DNA of 64,000 nucleotides from contig WTFG01000004.1 in the NCBI GenBank assembly GCA_009835005.1, forward strand, positions 1 through 64,000, written 5' to 3'. Source of the stretch: Flavobacteriaceae bacterium Ap0902. Lineage in GTDB: Bacteria > Bacteroidota > Bacteroidia > Flavobacteriales > Weeksellaceae. Below, in pieces: positions 9,277 through 18,654 of this stretch. The first letter of the stretch is position 1, and each line of letters starts with the position of its first letter. The notes beneath the pieces are model-generated. The model did no database searches. It worked only from the letters and a program-made list of their open reading frames with translations, and was not told the DNA's origin. Both the position numbers and the translations under genes were made by a program.

Positions 9277-10527
9277 ATGGACAGCGTTTGGAAAGATAAA
9301 TTATTAGACAGATTTTTAAAATACGTTAAAACCTACACAGAAAGTGAACCAGGAGTTGACGAAATTCCTAGTACACCACAACAGTGGGATTTGGCTAAAT
9401 ATTTAAAAAAGGAGTTAGAAGATATTGGTTTAGAAGATGTGAGTATAGACGATCATGCCTATGTCATGGGTTATCTACCTTCTAATCAAGAACGTAATAA
9501 GCTTCCTACCATTGGATTCATAGCACATTTTGATACTTCTCCAGACTTTACAGGGAAAGATGTGAAACCAAAAATATGGAAAGACTATGCGGGTGGAGAT
9601 GTTTTACTAAATGAGGATAAAAATATTGTATTAAAAACTAGTGAGTTTCCAGAGATTAAGGATATGTTTGGACAAACCTTAATCACTACAGATGGCACCA
9701 CGCTTTTGGGAGCAGATGATAAAGCTGGTATCGCAGAGATTGTTACCGCTGTAGAATATTTAATTAATAACCCAGATATTCCAAGACCTAGAATAGCTGT
9801 TGGATTTACACCCGATGAAGAAGTAGGAAAAGGAGCGCATTTATTTGATGTAGAGAAGTTTGGTGCAGATTGGGCATACACCATGGATGGTAGTTCTGTG
9901 GGAGAATTAGAATATGAAAACTTTAATGCCGCTGGAGTCAAATTAACTTTTCAAGGAAAAATGGTACATCCCGGGTATGCTAAAAATAAAATGATTAATG
10001 CGCTACACATGGCTCGTGAGTTTGCTGCTGCCTTACCAGCAGATGAGGTTCCAGAAAAGACAGAAGGTAGGCAAGGGTTTTATCACCAAACGGCTATTCA
10101 TGGTGGGCCAGATATGGTGACGCTAGAAATGATAGTTCGCGATCATGATGATGAATTATTTGAAAAGAGAAAAAACTTTTTACGTCAATTGGTTCAACGT
10201 TTTAATCAATCTTATGGAGAAGAGAGAATTAAATTAGAAATTAAGGATCAATATTATAATATGTATAAAATGATTAAAGATAAAATGCATATTGTGGATC
10301 TGGCCAAAAAAGCCATGGAGAATATTGATGTAGAACCTAATATAAAGCCAATTAGAGGGGGCACAGATGGTGCTCAATTATCTTATAAAGGTTTACCTTG
10401 CCCAAATATCTTCGCGGGGGGGCAAAACTTCCATAGTCGTTATGAATATGTAACATTAGAGTCTATGGAAAAAGCCACAGAAGTTATTATAGAAATCGCA
10501 AGATTGAGTACGGATAAACCAGACTAA
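9277..10527 (+). CDS. pepT: Peptidase T (tripeptide aminopeptidase)
   Basis: Cytoplasmic M20-family zinc aminopeptidase that removes the N-terminal residue of tripeptides; 416 residues, the family length. Visible metal and catalytic motifs: HFDTSPDFTG (about residue 88), TLLGADDKAG (about 143-152), DEEVGKGA with the catalytic Glu pair (about 180), and a late His in GGQNFHSRYE (about 388). The ATG of the antiporter gene immediately follows the stop with a 1-base overlap, so the two are likely co-transcribed. Confidence 0.95.
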   Translation: MDSVWKDKLLDRFLKYVKTYTESEPGVDEIPSTPQQWDLAKYLKKELEDIGLEDVSIDDHAYVMGYLPSNQERNKLPTIGFIAHFDTSPDFTGKDVKPKIWKDYAGGDVLLNEDKNIVLKTSEFPEIKDMFGQTLITTDGTTLLGADDKAGIAEIVTAVEYLINNPDIPRPRIAVGFTPDEEVGKGAHLFDVEKFGADWAYTMDGSSVGELEYENFNAAGVKLTFQGKMVHPGYAKNKMINALHMAREFAAALPADEVPEKTEGRQGFYHQTAIHGGPDMVTLEMIVRDHDDELFEKRKNFLRQLVQRFNQSYGEERIKLEIKDQYYNMYKMIKDKMHIVDLAKKAMENIDVEPNIKPIRGGTDGAQLSYKGLPCPNIFAGGQNFHSRYEYVTLESMEKATEVIIEIARLSTDKPD

Positions 10528-11804
10528 TGGATATTTATTTAATCATGGGTGGGATGTCCCTGCTCATTATATTTTCTTATTTATTTGATGGGTTTGCGAG
10601 AAAAACGCAGTTTCCATCTGTAATATTGTTAATAGCAACTGGTATAGGGTTAAGGTGGGTAGCAGATTCATTTAACTATCATATTCCTTATCTAGAAAGA
10701 ATTATACCAACTTTTGGTACTATCGGACTGATTCTAATCGTTTTAGAAGGCGCATTAGAGTTAGAGATAAATAAGCAAAAAAGAGGTGTCATAATAAGAG
10801 GGTTTTTATCTGCTCTTGTGATTTTGTTATTAACTACTTTTGTACTAGCTTATTTAATACATACATGGTTAGAGATTCCTTTTCTCCAAAGCATGTTGAG
10901 TGCCACTCCCTTAGCCATTATAAGTAGTGCTGTGGCTATACCCAGCGCCGCTGGTTTGTTGAACAAGGACCGGGAGTTTATAACGTATGAATCCACGTTT
11001 TCTGATATTTTAGGAATTGTCTTGTTTTATTTTCTGAAGTATCATTTAGTGAATGATGAAACAGGTATGGCTTTGGAGGTTCCACAAATGGTTAGTATGG
11101 GGTCTTTTGTAGAGTTATTTTTTGAGATCATTTTGGTTATCGCCATTTCCTTAATTGTAACTTATATTTTAGTGGAATTAATTGCAAGAATTTCACATAA
11201 AGTCAAATTCTTTTTGATTTTGTCTATCTTGATTTTATCTTATGTTATCGCTAAGAAGTTCCACTTATCGGCTTTGATTATCATATTTTTCTTTGGTCTA
11301 TTTATGGCCAATTCTAGGAATTTATTACCTGTGAGATGGCGTAAATATATCAATACTAAAAAAGCGGAGGAAGGCTTGCATGAGTTTCATATTCTTACGG
11401 CAGAATCCACCTTTTTGATTAGAACAGGGTTTTTCTTATTCTTTGGTTTCAATATCACGGTGGATATGTTCTTATCTCCAGAAACCTATATTTATGGTTT
11501 CGTTATTCTATTGGTAATCATATTTATTAGATTTGCTTACATAGGTGCCACACAGCCAAAAAATATTGTTCCAACAGCTTTCATTTCACCTAGAGGTTTG
11601 ATTACCATTTTGTTATTTTTGGATTTACCAATAGAATTTGTCAATCAGATAATCAATGAGAAAGTTCTATTAATAGTTATATTAGGCAGTATGATCATTA
11701 TGTTAACTGGACTTTTAATAACTAAAAAAAGCGTTGATGGTGATGATAAAGATGGGGGCGGTGGTGGAGAGAATATAGATTTTAATGTAATAGGGGATGT
11801 ATAG
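10527..11804 (+). CDS. Cation:proton antiporter (CPA family)
   Basis: An inner-membrane sodium/proton-type exchanger of 425 residues with about 12 hydrophobic segments. Typical landmarks are GTIGLILIVLEGALELE in the first third and the discontinuous-helix region STFSDILGIVLFYF, where the conserved transport Asp sits. It ends in an acidic, glycine-rich tail (DKDGGGGGEN) that should be cytoplasmic. Its 3' end overlaps the M15 peptidase start by 8 bp. The transported ion (Na+ or K+) cannot be told from sequence. Confidence 0.85.
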   Translation: MDIYLIMGGMSLLIIFSYLFDGFARKTQFPSVILLIATGIGLRWVADSFNYHIPYLERIIPTFGTIGLILIVLEGALELEINKQKRGVIIRGFLSALVILLLTTFVLAYLIHTWLEIPFLQSMLSATPLAIISSAVAIPSAAGLLNKDREFITYESTFSDILGIVLFYFLKYHLVNDETGMALEVPQMVSMGSFVELFFEIILVIAISLIVTYILVELIARISHKVKFFLILSILILSYVIAKKFHLSALIIIFFFGLFMANSRNLLPVRWRKYINTKKAEEGLHEFHILTAESTFLIRTGFFLFFGFNITVDMFLSPETYIYGFVILLVIIFIRFAYIGATQPKNIVPTAFISPRGLITILLFLDLPIEFVNQIINEKVLLIVILGSMIIMLTGLLITKKSVDGDDKDGGGGGENIDFNVIGDV

Positions 11805-12549
11805 TAGAAGGGAGTTTTTAAAATATACAGCGCTATCTGGAGCTAGTCTATTATTGTCTTCTCCATTAAATGCTTTTCACAATAGAAGTGCCATATCTAC
11901 AGAATTTTCTATAGAAGATTTAATGGGGAAATCTAAATTAAACCTTTATGGAAAAGGGTTTAATCTTAGAGAAGAAGCTGCAAACTCCTTATCTGCTATG
12001 TTGAAGGAGGCGTCAAAAAGTGGTTTCAACCCCTATGTTGTCTCTAGTTATAGAAGTTACAATCACCAAAAGCGTATCTGGAATAATAAATATACAAGAT
12101 TCACTAAAGATGGATTAAGCCCACAGGCTACAATTGAGAAGATTATTAAATATAGTACCATTCCAGGAACCTCTAGACATCATTGGGGGACTGATTTTGA
12201 TATCATAGGCTCTGCTAAAAATATACCCTCTAATCCATTGCATGAGAAACATTTTAATCAAGGAGGGCAATATCATGCTTTTAAATTGTGGTTGAATGAG
12301 AATTCGATCCAGTTTGGATTTAAAGAGGTTTATACCAATAATCCAGATAGGAAAGGGTTTAAATATGAGCCATGGCATTTTAGTTATGCCACTACTGCCT
12401 GTAAAATGCTTTCACAATATATAGAAAAAGAGGTTATAGGAGAGCTTTATAAAGCAGATATAATGGGGGCAGAAAACTTCACGCAAGAATTTCTGTCAAG
12501 GTATTTAAAAGAGAATATTTTGGATATTAATCCAGAATTAATTCCTTGA
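11797..12549 (+). CDS. M15 family D-alanyl-D-alanine carboxypeptidase, Tat-exported
   Basis: A VanY-type zinc peptidase of 250 residues that trims peptidoglycan stems. The N-terminus carries a twin-arginine signal (SRREFLK followed by ALSGASLLLSSPLNAF), so it is likely exported folded. Zinc ligands of M15B are all visible: SRHHWGTDFD (about residues 128-137) and EPWHFSY (about 191-197). The start overlaps the antiporter gene. A bidirectional terminator follows. Confidence 0.9.
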   Translation: MYSRREFLKYTALSGASLLLSSPLNAFHNRSAISTEFSIEDLMGKSKLNLYGKGFNLREEAANSLSAMLKEASKSGFNPYVVSSYRSYNHQKRIWNNKYTRFTKDGLSPQATIEKIIKYSTIPGTSRHHWGTDFDIIGSAKNIPSNPLHEKHFNQGGQYHAFKLWLNENSIQFGFKEVYTNNPDRKGFKYEPWHFSYATTACKMLSQYIEKEVIGELYKADIMGAENFTQEFLSRYLKENILDINPELIP

Positions 12550-12570
12550 AAGCAGATTGTCATTCAACAA

Positions 12571-12602
12571 AAAAACCTTCCAATTTCGGAAGGCTTTTTT
12601 TA
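12571..12602. terminator. Bidirectional intrinsic terminator
   Basis: CCTTCC and GGAAGG pair around a short AT loop (12576-12593), flanked by an A-run on the left and a T-run on the right. It can end the M15 peptidase transcript on the plus strand and the small lipoprotein transcript on the minus strand. Confidence 0.8.
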
Positions 12603-12625
12603 TACTAAGTTTTTTATAAAGAATC

Positions 12626-13078
12626 TTATTGAGCTAATTCAGCTTGGATTTCTTCATAATAGGCTTGTGCTTCTGCATATTCTGCGTCACCACTAAAATT
12701 GCTTAAAGACTCGTTTAAAGAAGTCATTTCTGCAGTAGCCTCATTCAAACCTTCTTGATTCCCTACGGCAGCAGATGCTTTAGCTTTTACTGCAGCATCA
12801 TGTAATTTATTAACCCATTCTTGTAGTTGGTCATTTTCCAATTGTGGAGCATCAGTTACCAATGCTTTTGCATCTTCGTATGCATTATCTAATGCGTCTC
12901 CAGCAGTATTAGCACCATCTTGAATTGCGTCTCCAGCTGCATTCACTCCATCTTGAATAGCCGCTCCTGTTTTATCCATTCCTTGCTCAATAGAGTTAGC
13001 AGCATCATTAGCTTCTTTTTTACAAGAAGTAAATGCTACCATACCTGCAACTGCTGTTAATAATAATACTTTTTTCAT
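12626..13078 (-). CDS. Small lipoprotein with 11-residue amphipathic repeats
   Basis: A 150-residue lipoprotein. I start it at the ATG at 13076-13078, which gives MKKVLLLTAVAGMVAFTSC, a clean lipobox; the longer frame only adds MKKILI. After the Cys come about three 11-residue repeats, AIQDGVNAAGD, AIQDGANTAGD and ALDNAYEDAKA, typical of amphipathic-helix proteins such as LEA-like or apolipoprotein-like families. The C-terminal half is alanine- and glutamate-rich and predicted helical. Possibly a stress or envelope-protecting protein; function not established. Monocistronic. Confidence 0.75.
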   Translation of the reverse strand: MKKVLLLTAVAGMVAFTSCKKEANDAANSIEQGMDKTGAAIQDGVNAAGDAIQDGANTAGDALDNAYEDAKALVTDAPQLENDQLQEWVNKLHDAAVKAKASAAVGNQEGLNEATAEMTSLNESLSNFSGDAEYAEAQAYYEEIQAELAQ

Positions 13079-13201
13079 AATTAATATTTTTTTCAAATGT
13101 TAATAAAGCAAATATAAGGATTAATTTCTTAAATTATGTTAATTCATGCTTTTATTATATAAATCAATCTATATAACTATTTGTTTATAAGTATGAAAGA
13201 A

Positions 13202-14953
13202 TCATTCCAGTTCTTTAAATTGTGCGTTGTATAATTGATGATAATAGCCCATTTGGTCTAATAGCTCTTGATGCGTTCCTCTTTCTACAATCTGGCCTTG
13301 ATCCATTACCAGAATCATATCTGATTTTTGAATGGTAGCTAGTCTATGCGCTATAATGATAGAAGTGCGTTGTTCTGTTATTTTATCTGTCGCATATTGT
13401 ATCAAGGTTTCAGAAGCTGTATCAATAGAAGAAGTTGCTTCATCTAACACCAAAATATCTGGTTTATTTACATAAGCCCTCAAAAAAGAAATTAATTGTC
13501 TTTGTCCTACAGAGAGTGTGTTTCCTCTTTCTGCTACTTCATAATCATAACCATTAGGCAGGGCGGCAATAAATTTATCTATCTCTATTTCTTTTGCAGC
13601 ATTCACAACATCATCTCTAGTGATAGAGCGGTCATTCAGGGTAATATTGTTCAATATTGTATCATTAAATAAAAATACATCCTGTAATACTACAGCAATA
13701 TGCTTTCTTAAATTTTTTAAATCATAATCTCTAATATCTGTTCCATCTATAGAAATACTTCCACTTTTTATATCATAGAATCTACTGAGTAAATTAATTA
13801 TGGTGGATTTCCCAGCACCCGTGGCTCCTACAATGGCAATTGTCTCCCCTTGTTTAGCAGAAAATGAGATGCCCTTTAATACTTCTTCTCCTGGGACATA
13901 TTCAAATACAACATCTTTAAATTCAATATTTCCCTGAACTTTTTCTGGCCTATAGGTTCCTTTGTTTTCAAAAGTATCATTTAAATCCATCATTTTGAAT
14001 ACCCTTTCTGCACTCACAAGTCCTCTTTGTAGATTGTTGAACCGTTCTGCGATTTGCCTAATTGGGCGAATAAGCATGGGAATAAACATAATAAATGAAA
14101 TCACATGGCCAGCAGAGATATCATGATTTTCTAAGGTGCTATAACCTGCTAAAATAATAATAAGTCCTAGGGCGATAGAGGACATCACATTGACAATAGG
14201 GAATAGAATAGAGAAGTAAAATATGGTGGCTATATAGGCTTTTCTAAGGTCTAGATTAACCTCTTTAAATTTCTCATACTCATTGTCTTCTCTTCCAAAA
14301 AGTTGGATGATTTTCATTCCGCTCAATCTTTCTTGAACAAAACTATTAAATCTGGCGGTTTGAGTTCTTTCTGCGGAAAAAGTCTTTTTAATCTTTTTTT
14401 GAAAGTATTTGGTAATGAATATTAAAATAGGTAGAATCACAATGACTACCAAAGCCATTTTCCAATTCACCCAGAACATGGCTATAATGATTAGGATTAT
14501 TTTGAGCATATCACCCAAGATCACTAATATACCATCTGTAAAAACTTGAGAAACTGTTTCTATATCCGAGACAGAGCGTGTGACTAAAGTTCCATTTGGA
14601 GTACGATCAAAGAAGCCTAGCTTATATTCTACAATTTTATTAAACAAATCTACTCTTAACTTTTCAATGACATTTTGAGCAATGATATTGGATAAGAGAA
14701 TGAAAAAATAATTTAGAATCACCTCTACCAATAAAATCCCAAGTAATATGAGAATCAATTGGAAGAGAAGCTCGTAATTTTTTGGTTTAATATATGAATC
14801 TATTGCATCTCCCACCAAAATTGGTCTAATAGAAGAAAGAATGGCCATAAGTATGGCCACGATGGTCACCGCTATGAAGATAGATTTCTTCTGGGTACCA
14901 ATGGTAATTAATCTTTTAAATTCGTTAAGATTAAAATTAGATTCGTTCTTCAT
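13202..14953 (-). CDS. ABC exporter, fused permease-ATPase (MsbA/MdlB type)
   Basis: A half-transporter of 583 residues: six membrane helices in the first 320 residues, then a nucleotide-binding domain with Walker A GATGAGKST, Q-loop VVLQDVFLFND, signature LSVGQRQL, Walker B ILVLDEATSSID and H-loop IIAHRL. It works as a dimer to flip or export a lipid or drug; the substrate cannot be predicted. Its start overlaps the truA stop by 4 bp, giving a two-gene unit. Confidence 0.9.
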   Translation of the reverse strand: MKNESNFNLNEFKRLITIGTQKKSIFIAVTIVAILMAILSSIRPILVGDAIDSYIKPKNYELLFQLILILLGILLVEVILNYFFILLSNIIAQNVIEKLRVDLFNKIVEYKLGFFDRTPNGTLVTRSVSDIETVSQVFTDGILVILGDMLKIILIIIAMFWVNWKMALVVIVILPILIFITKYFQKKIKKTFSAERTQTARFNSFVQERLSGMKIIQLFGREDNEYEKFKEVNLDLRKAYIATIFYFSILFPIVNVMSSIALGLIIILAGYSTLENHDISAGHVISFIMFIPMLIRPIRQIAERFNNLQRGLVSAERVFKMMDLNDTFENKGTYRPEKVQGNIEFKDVVFEYVPGEEVLKGISFSAKQGETIAIVGATGAGKSTIINLLSRFYDIKSGSISIDGTDIRDYDLKNLRKHIAVVLQDVFLFNDTILNNITLNDRSITRDDVVNAAKEIEIDKFIAALPNGYDYEVAERGNTLSVGQRQLISFLRAYVNKPDILVLDEATSSIDTASETLIQYATDKITEQRTSIIIAHRLATIQKSDMILVMDQGQIVERGTHQELLDQMGYYHQLYNAQFKELE

Positions 14954-15693
14954 AAATAGATATCGTCTGGATATTCAATATTAGTTATAAATAAACCATG
15001 CGCTGGTGCAGAAGCTGCTGCAAAACTACGGTCTTTTTTATGAATGATTTCTATAAATTCTTTTTTATTTAGTTTACCTCTTCCTACTTCTACCAATGTC
15101 CCAACGATTGCTCTCACCATATTGCGCAAGAATCTATCTGCAGAAATTGTAAACTTTAAACCTTCTCTGGTTTCTTTCCAAAAAGCCTGCCTAACATCAC
15201 AAATATTCGTTTTATTATCTGCGTGCAATCGGGCAAAACTGGTAAAATCCTCTGTTTGCAATAAATAGGTGGCGGCCTCATTCATGGCTTTTATGCCTAA
15301 AGATGTATAACGCCAATGCCAAGATACATCAGGAATAAAAGGATTTTTATCATAATGTAAAAAATATTGATACGTGCGTTCTAATGCGTTAAATCTGGCG
15401 TGAGCATCATCTCTTACTGCTTCTATGCTGTGAATAGCAATATCTGTTGGCAAAAATGCATTAAGTCTATAAATAAAATTTTCTTTGTCTGGAATAGAAG
15501 CATCTATATGCACCACCATTTTGCTGGCATGTACACCCGTATCTGTTCGGCCAGCAGCAGTGATAGGAGTATTTATTCCCAATAGTTTACTGATCCTATC
15601 CTCTAAAATTTCTTGTACAGTAATAGCATTTGGTTGAATTTGCCAACCATGATAATTATTTCCGTTATAAGCAAGGGTGATAAAATATCTCAA
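14950..15693 (-). CDS. truA: tRNA pseudouridine(38-40) synthase
   Basis: Makes pseudouridine at positions 38-40 of tRNA anticodon stems. Catalytic Asp in AAGRTDTGVHA; family segments FNALERTYQYFLHY and RFLRNMVRAIVGTL are present. The frame extends to an ATG at 15723, but family proteins start at the segment (M)RYFITLAYNGNNYHGWQ, so I prefer the TTG at 15691-15693 (247 residues). The longer start would add ten unconserved residues that lie on top of a palindrome. Followed by the ABC exporter with a 4-bp overlap. Confidence 0.93.
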   Translation of the reverse strand: MRYFITLAYNGNNYHGWQIQPNAITVQEILEDRISKLLGINTPITAAGRTDTGVHASKMVVHIDASIPDKENFIYRLNAFLPTDIAIHSIEAVRDDAHARFNALERTYQYFLHYDKNPFIPDVSWHWRYTSLGIKAMNEAATYLLQTEDFTSFARLHADNKTNICDVRQAFWKETREGLKFTISADRFLRNMVRAIVGTLVEVGRGKLNKKEFIEIIHKKDRSFAAASAPAHGLFITNIEYPDDIYL

Positions 15694-15716
15694 TTTTGTA
15701 CTTTTGAAGTACAAAA
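15694..15716. promoter_or_regulatory. Perfect 10-bp palindrome between divergent TTG starts
   Basis: TTTTGTACTT and AAGTACAAAA are exact reverse complements with a 3-base spacer. The element fills most of the 35-bp gap between the proposed truA start (15693) and the yfcE-like start (15729). It also contains TACTTTTG (15699-15706), a match to the TAnnTTTG -7 box reading rightward. It could be an operator over a promoter; no matching regulator is next to it. Confidence 0.45.
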
Positions 15717-15728
15717 ATACCATTTCTC

Positions 15729-16241
15729 TTGAAAAGAATCCTTCTCCTTTCTGATACCCATAGTTATATGGATGATAGAATTTTGCATTATGCTAGTTCA
15801 AATGATGAAATTTGGCATGCTGGTGACATCGGTAATATTGCTGTCGCAGATGCACTAGCAGCTCTCAAGCCATTCCGTGCGGTGTATGGAAATATAGATG
15901 GCACAGAGGTTAGAAATAGTTTTCCACTTAATTTAATATTCGAATTGGAAGGTATAAAAGTATTTATGACGCATATTGCTGGTTATCCAGGTAAATATAA
16001 TACACGCGTCAAAGAGCAGATAATCATGCATAGTCCAAAATTGGTAATCTGCGGACATTCTCATATTCTGAAAGTGATGCCAGATAAGAATTTAAATCAT
16101 TTGCACATGAATCCAGGAGCTGCAGGAATACACGGGTTTCATCAAATGAGAACCATGTTACAATTTGAATTGAATGAAGGGAATATAGAAAATTTGAGTG
16201 TAATAGAATTGGGAAAACGGGGTTCTCCCCCTAATCAATAA
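15729..16241 (+). CDS. YfcE/MJ0936-family metallophosphoesterase
   Basis: A 170-residue phosphodiesterase of the calcineurin-like fold. Metal-binding motifs in order: LLSDTHS (residues 6-12), HAGDIGN (about 31-37), VYGNIDG (about 53-59), THIAGYPG (about 82-89) and CGHSHILK (about 109-116). It starts with TTG; there is no in-frame ATG before the conserved SDTH motif. Physiological substrate unknown. It converges on the RNase Z gene and their 3' ends overlap by 11 bp. Confidence 0.9.
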   Translation: MKRILLLSDTHSYMDDRILHYASSNDEIWHAGDIGNIAVADALAALKPFRAVYGNIDGTEVRNSFPLNLIFELEGIKVFMTHIAGYPGKYNTRVKEQIIMHSPKLVICGHSHILKVMPDKNLNHLHMNPGAAGIHGFHQMRTMLQFELNEGNIENLSVIELGKRGSPPNQ

Positions 16242-17148
16242 TGACAGGTTGCAATAATTCTGGTGGATAGGTTTCTTGGAAGACGCTTCTTGCTTCTGCC
16301 ACCAAAACACTTGGATCTGGATAGCGGTTAGAGAAATGGCCTATAATTAATTTCCCCACATTTGCTTTCTTGGCAATGGTGGCTGCTTCTAGTGCCGTAG
16401 AGTGACCTGTTTTTAAAGCCAGATCCTTCAAATCATGCATAAAAGTGGTCTCATGATATAATAAATTCACATTCTCTATGATGGGTATCAATTGCTCATT
16501 ATACTTCGTATCAGAACAAAATGCGTAGGATTTGGGTTTTGGAGCAGGGAAAGTTAGCACCTCATTGCTGATTATTTCTCCATTTTCTCTAACAAAATCT
16601 TTTCCTTTTTTTAAATTGTAATAGTCACATCGTTCAATATCCTCATACTGCTGAATGGCTTCTATATTTAAATTCTTTAATTTCTTCTTTTCCTTGATTA
16701 GGTAACCATTACAATATATTCTATGCGCAAGCGGGATATTATAAACTTCAATCTTATTATCCTCAAAAATTAGCCTTGAATCTGTATGATTCAATTCATG
16801 AAAGTTAATTTCAAAGCTGCTTTTGGTTTGTGTGTGTTTAAATTGATTTAAAATAAAATCTTGAATGCCCTCTGGACCAAAAATATGAATAGGAGTGGTT
16901 TTTCCTAATAATTGTAGCGTAGAAATAAATCCAATAAGTCCAAATACATGATCTCCATGTAAATGCGAAATAAAAATATGATTGATTTTAGAAAACTTGA
17001 CTTGAGCTCTTCTTAATTGAACTTGTGTTCCCTCTCCGCAATCTATTAATAAATAACGTTCATTCACGTTAATTAACTGCGCGGTAGGATGGCTATTAAT
17101 TTTGGGAATTGCAGAATTATAGCCTAATATGTTGACACTAAAACTCAT
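16231..17148 (-). CDS. rnz: Ribonuclease Z
   Basis: A metallo-beta-lactamase-fold endonuclease that matures tRNA 3' ends. Motifs: LIDCGEGTQVQLRRA (about 34-48), the metal motif HLHGDHVFGL (about 62-71), and late HETTF and GHSTALEA/GHFSNRY histidines. 305 residues, the short (single-domain) form with an exosite arm. One base separates it from cdsA, so it is the last gene of the rsfS-ftsH-LUD-cdsA-rnz run. Confidence 0.95.
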   Translation of the reverse strand: MSFSVNILGYNSAIPKINSHPTAQLINVNERYLLIDCGEGTQVQLRRAQVKFSKINHIFISHLHGDHVFGLIGFISTLQLLGKTTPIHIFGPEGIQDFILNQFKHTQTKSSFEINFHELNHTDSRLIFEDNKIEVYNIPLAHRIYCNGYLIKEKKKLKNLNIEAIQQYEDIERCDYYNLKKGKDFVRENGEIISNEVLTFPAPKPKSYAFCSDTKYNEQLIPIIENVNLLYHETTFMHDLKDLALKTGHSTALEAATIAKKANVGKLIIGHFSNRYPDPSVLVAEARSVFQETYPPELLQPVIID

Positions 17149-17149
17149 A

Positions 17150-17965
17150 TTAAATAAATAAATAATAGGTGTAAACTACTACAGCCGAGGTTAGAAAACT
17201 ATCCAATCTGTCCAAATATCCGCCATGTCCAGGTAACCAGTTGCTGCTATCTTTGATATCAAAAAATCGTTTTAATTTAGATTCAGCCAAATCCCCCACA
17301 GGTGCAGCTATAGCCACCAAGGCTGCTATAATAATCCAATTGCCACGAAGTTCTGTTAAATTATAATTCATGATGACACCTGCGACAATCGTAAAGAATA
17401 TTCCACCCACAAGTCCTTCTACAGTTTTCTTGGCAGAAATTTTACTCAAAGGGGTTGAACCAAAGAGCCTACCAGTGATATAGGCAAAACTATCACTGCA
17501 CCATAATAGTATAAATAAACAGATTAATGCATTGAAAGATTGGAAGTTATCCACCTCTATTTTGTTCACCACCGCAAAAATTAGTGCAAATGGTAAAACA
17601 CCATAGACTACAGAAAAAATTAATTTAGATGAATCATAATATAATTCACCAGTTCTTTTAAATATTAATAAAATGGCAATACCAAAAAGAAATATGGGCA
17701 GCAAATTAATAAGGTTCAATTCATAGATACTTGTACTGTACCAAAAACCAGAACCATACGTATATAATAAGTATGCACCAATCAAAAAAGCACCTATAAT
17801 ATATAAAATGTTATCGAATCTTAATATTTTAATCAATTCTAATAGACATAAAAATGCAAACAAGCTTATAAGACCAATAAACAGGAGAGGACTATACATA
17901 CTACCTATGACAATCACAGTGATATAAATAAATCCAACAATAAGACGTGTGAGTAAATTTGACAT
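17150..17965 (-). CDS. cdsA: Phosphatidate cytidylyltransferase
   Basis: Inner-membrane enzyme making CDP-diacylglycerol from phosphatidic acid and CTP, the entry to phospholipid synthesis. 271 residues with about seven membrane helices and the C-terminal CDP-DAG synthase signature (GDLAESKLKRFFDIKDSS plus PGHGGYLDRLDS). It is 1 bp from the LUD gene upstream and 1 bp from rnz downstream, so tightly linked. Confidence 0.95.
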   Translation of the reverse strand: MSNLLTRLIVGFIYITVIVIGSMYSPLLFIGLISLFAFLCLLELIKILRFDNILYIIGAFLIGAYLLYTYGSGFWYSTSIYELNLINLLPIFLFGIAILLIFKRTGELYYDSSKLIFSVVYGVLPFALIFAVVNKIEVDNFQSFNALICLFILLWCSDSFAYITGRLFGSTPLSKISAKKTVEGLVGGIFFTIVAGVIMNYNLTELRGNWIIIAALVAIAAPVGDLAESKLKRFFDIKDSSNWLPGHGGYLDRLDSFLTSAVVVYTYYLFI

Positions 17966-17966
17966 C

Positions 17967-18551
17967 CTAATCTAGTAGTAGCAAGTATATTGTGTTCCGT
18001 AGCGGTTCATTATCCATAGGGTGGGCATCCACACCTCCAATAGAAGTAATCCCACTTGGCATACTTTCATTTTTTCTCCTGCTGAGTATTTTCTGAAGAC
18101 CTTCTCCTAATTGATCCACAATTTGATTGTACCTGGCATAAATAATAAAATTATCTGGCAAGTCGGATAATTTTCTACCTCCAGTTACTTCAGATGAGAG
18201 CATAATAGACCCGTTATGAGCCACTAAACTTTCACATGTCAAAAAACTAAAATCAGCCGTTGCAGACGGGTAATCTATAAAATTAGCTCCAATAGAAATT
18301 AAATAATTCTGTAACTTCTCATCAAAGCATATATATCTACTTATATGTTCTTCTTTAGAGATATTTTTTAGATTTAAAAGTAATTCACTTTCACTCTCGC
18401 AATAGAGAAAATGTCCTTTACCTTGAATAAAATAATTAACAAATTTCTCATCTAATGGGATGGATCTAGAAATAGAAAGTTCTATTTCATCCGTTTCTTC
18501 CTCCTCTTCTGGTTGAAAGAAATTTTTTAATTTACTCCATAAATTATTCAT
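17967..18551 (-). CDS. LUD domain protein (LutC/YkgG family)
   Basis: 194 residues with a LUD-like fold: the C-terminal stretch LVAHNGSIMLSSEVTGGRKLSDLPD and the end piece GGVDAHPMDNEP are characteristic. The lactate-utilisation partners lutA and lutB are absent here; instead it sits between ftsH and cdsA, an arrangement I recall as conserved in Flavobacteriia. Role there is unknown. The N-terminus is acidic (EPEEEEETDEIEL). Confidence 0.8.
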   Translation of the reverse strand: MNNLWSKLKNFFQPEEEEETDEIELSISRSIPLDEKFVNYFIQGKGHFLYCESESELLLNLKNISKEEHISRYICFDEKLQNYLISIGANFIDYPSATADFSFLTCESLVAHNGSIMLSSEVTGGRKLSDLPDNFIIYARYNQIVDQLGEGLQKILSRRKNESMPSGITSIGGVDAHPMDNEPLRNTIYLLLLD

Positions 18552-18654
18552 ATCCCACCTTGGTTAATTATATCTACTCGCCAAAAAGTTAAAATTAATT
18601 ATTTATAAGAGAAATTCAAAACTTAAATCATTAAGTTTATTCTAAATCAACAAA

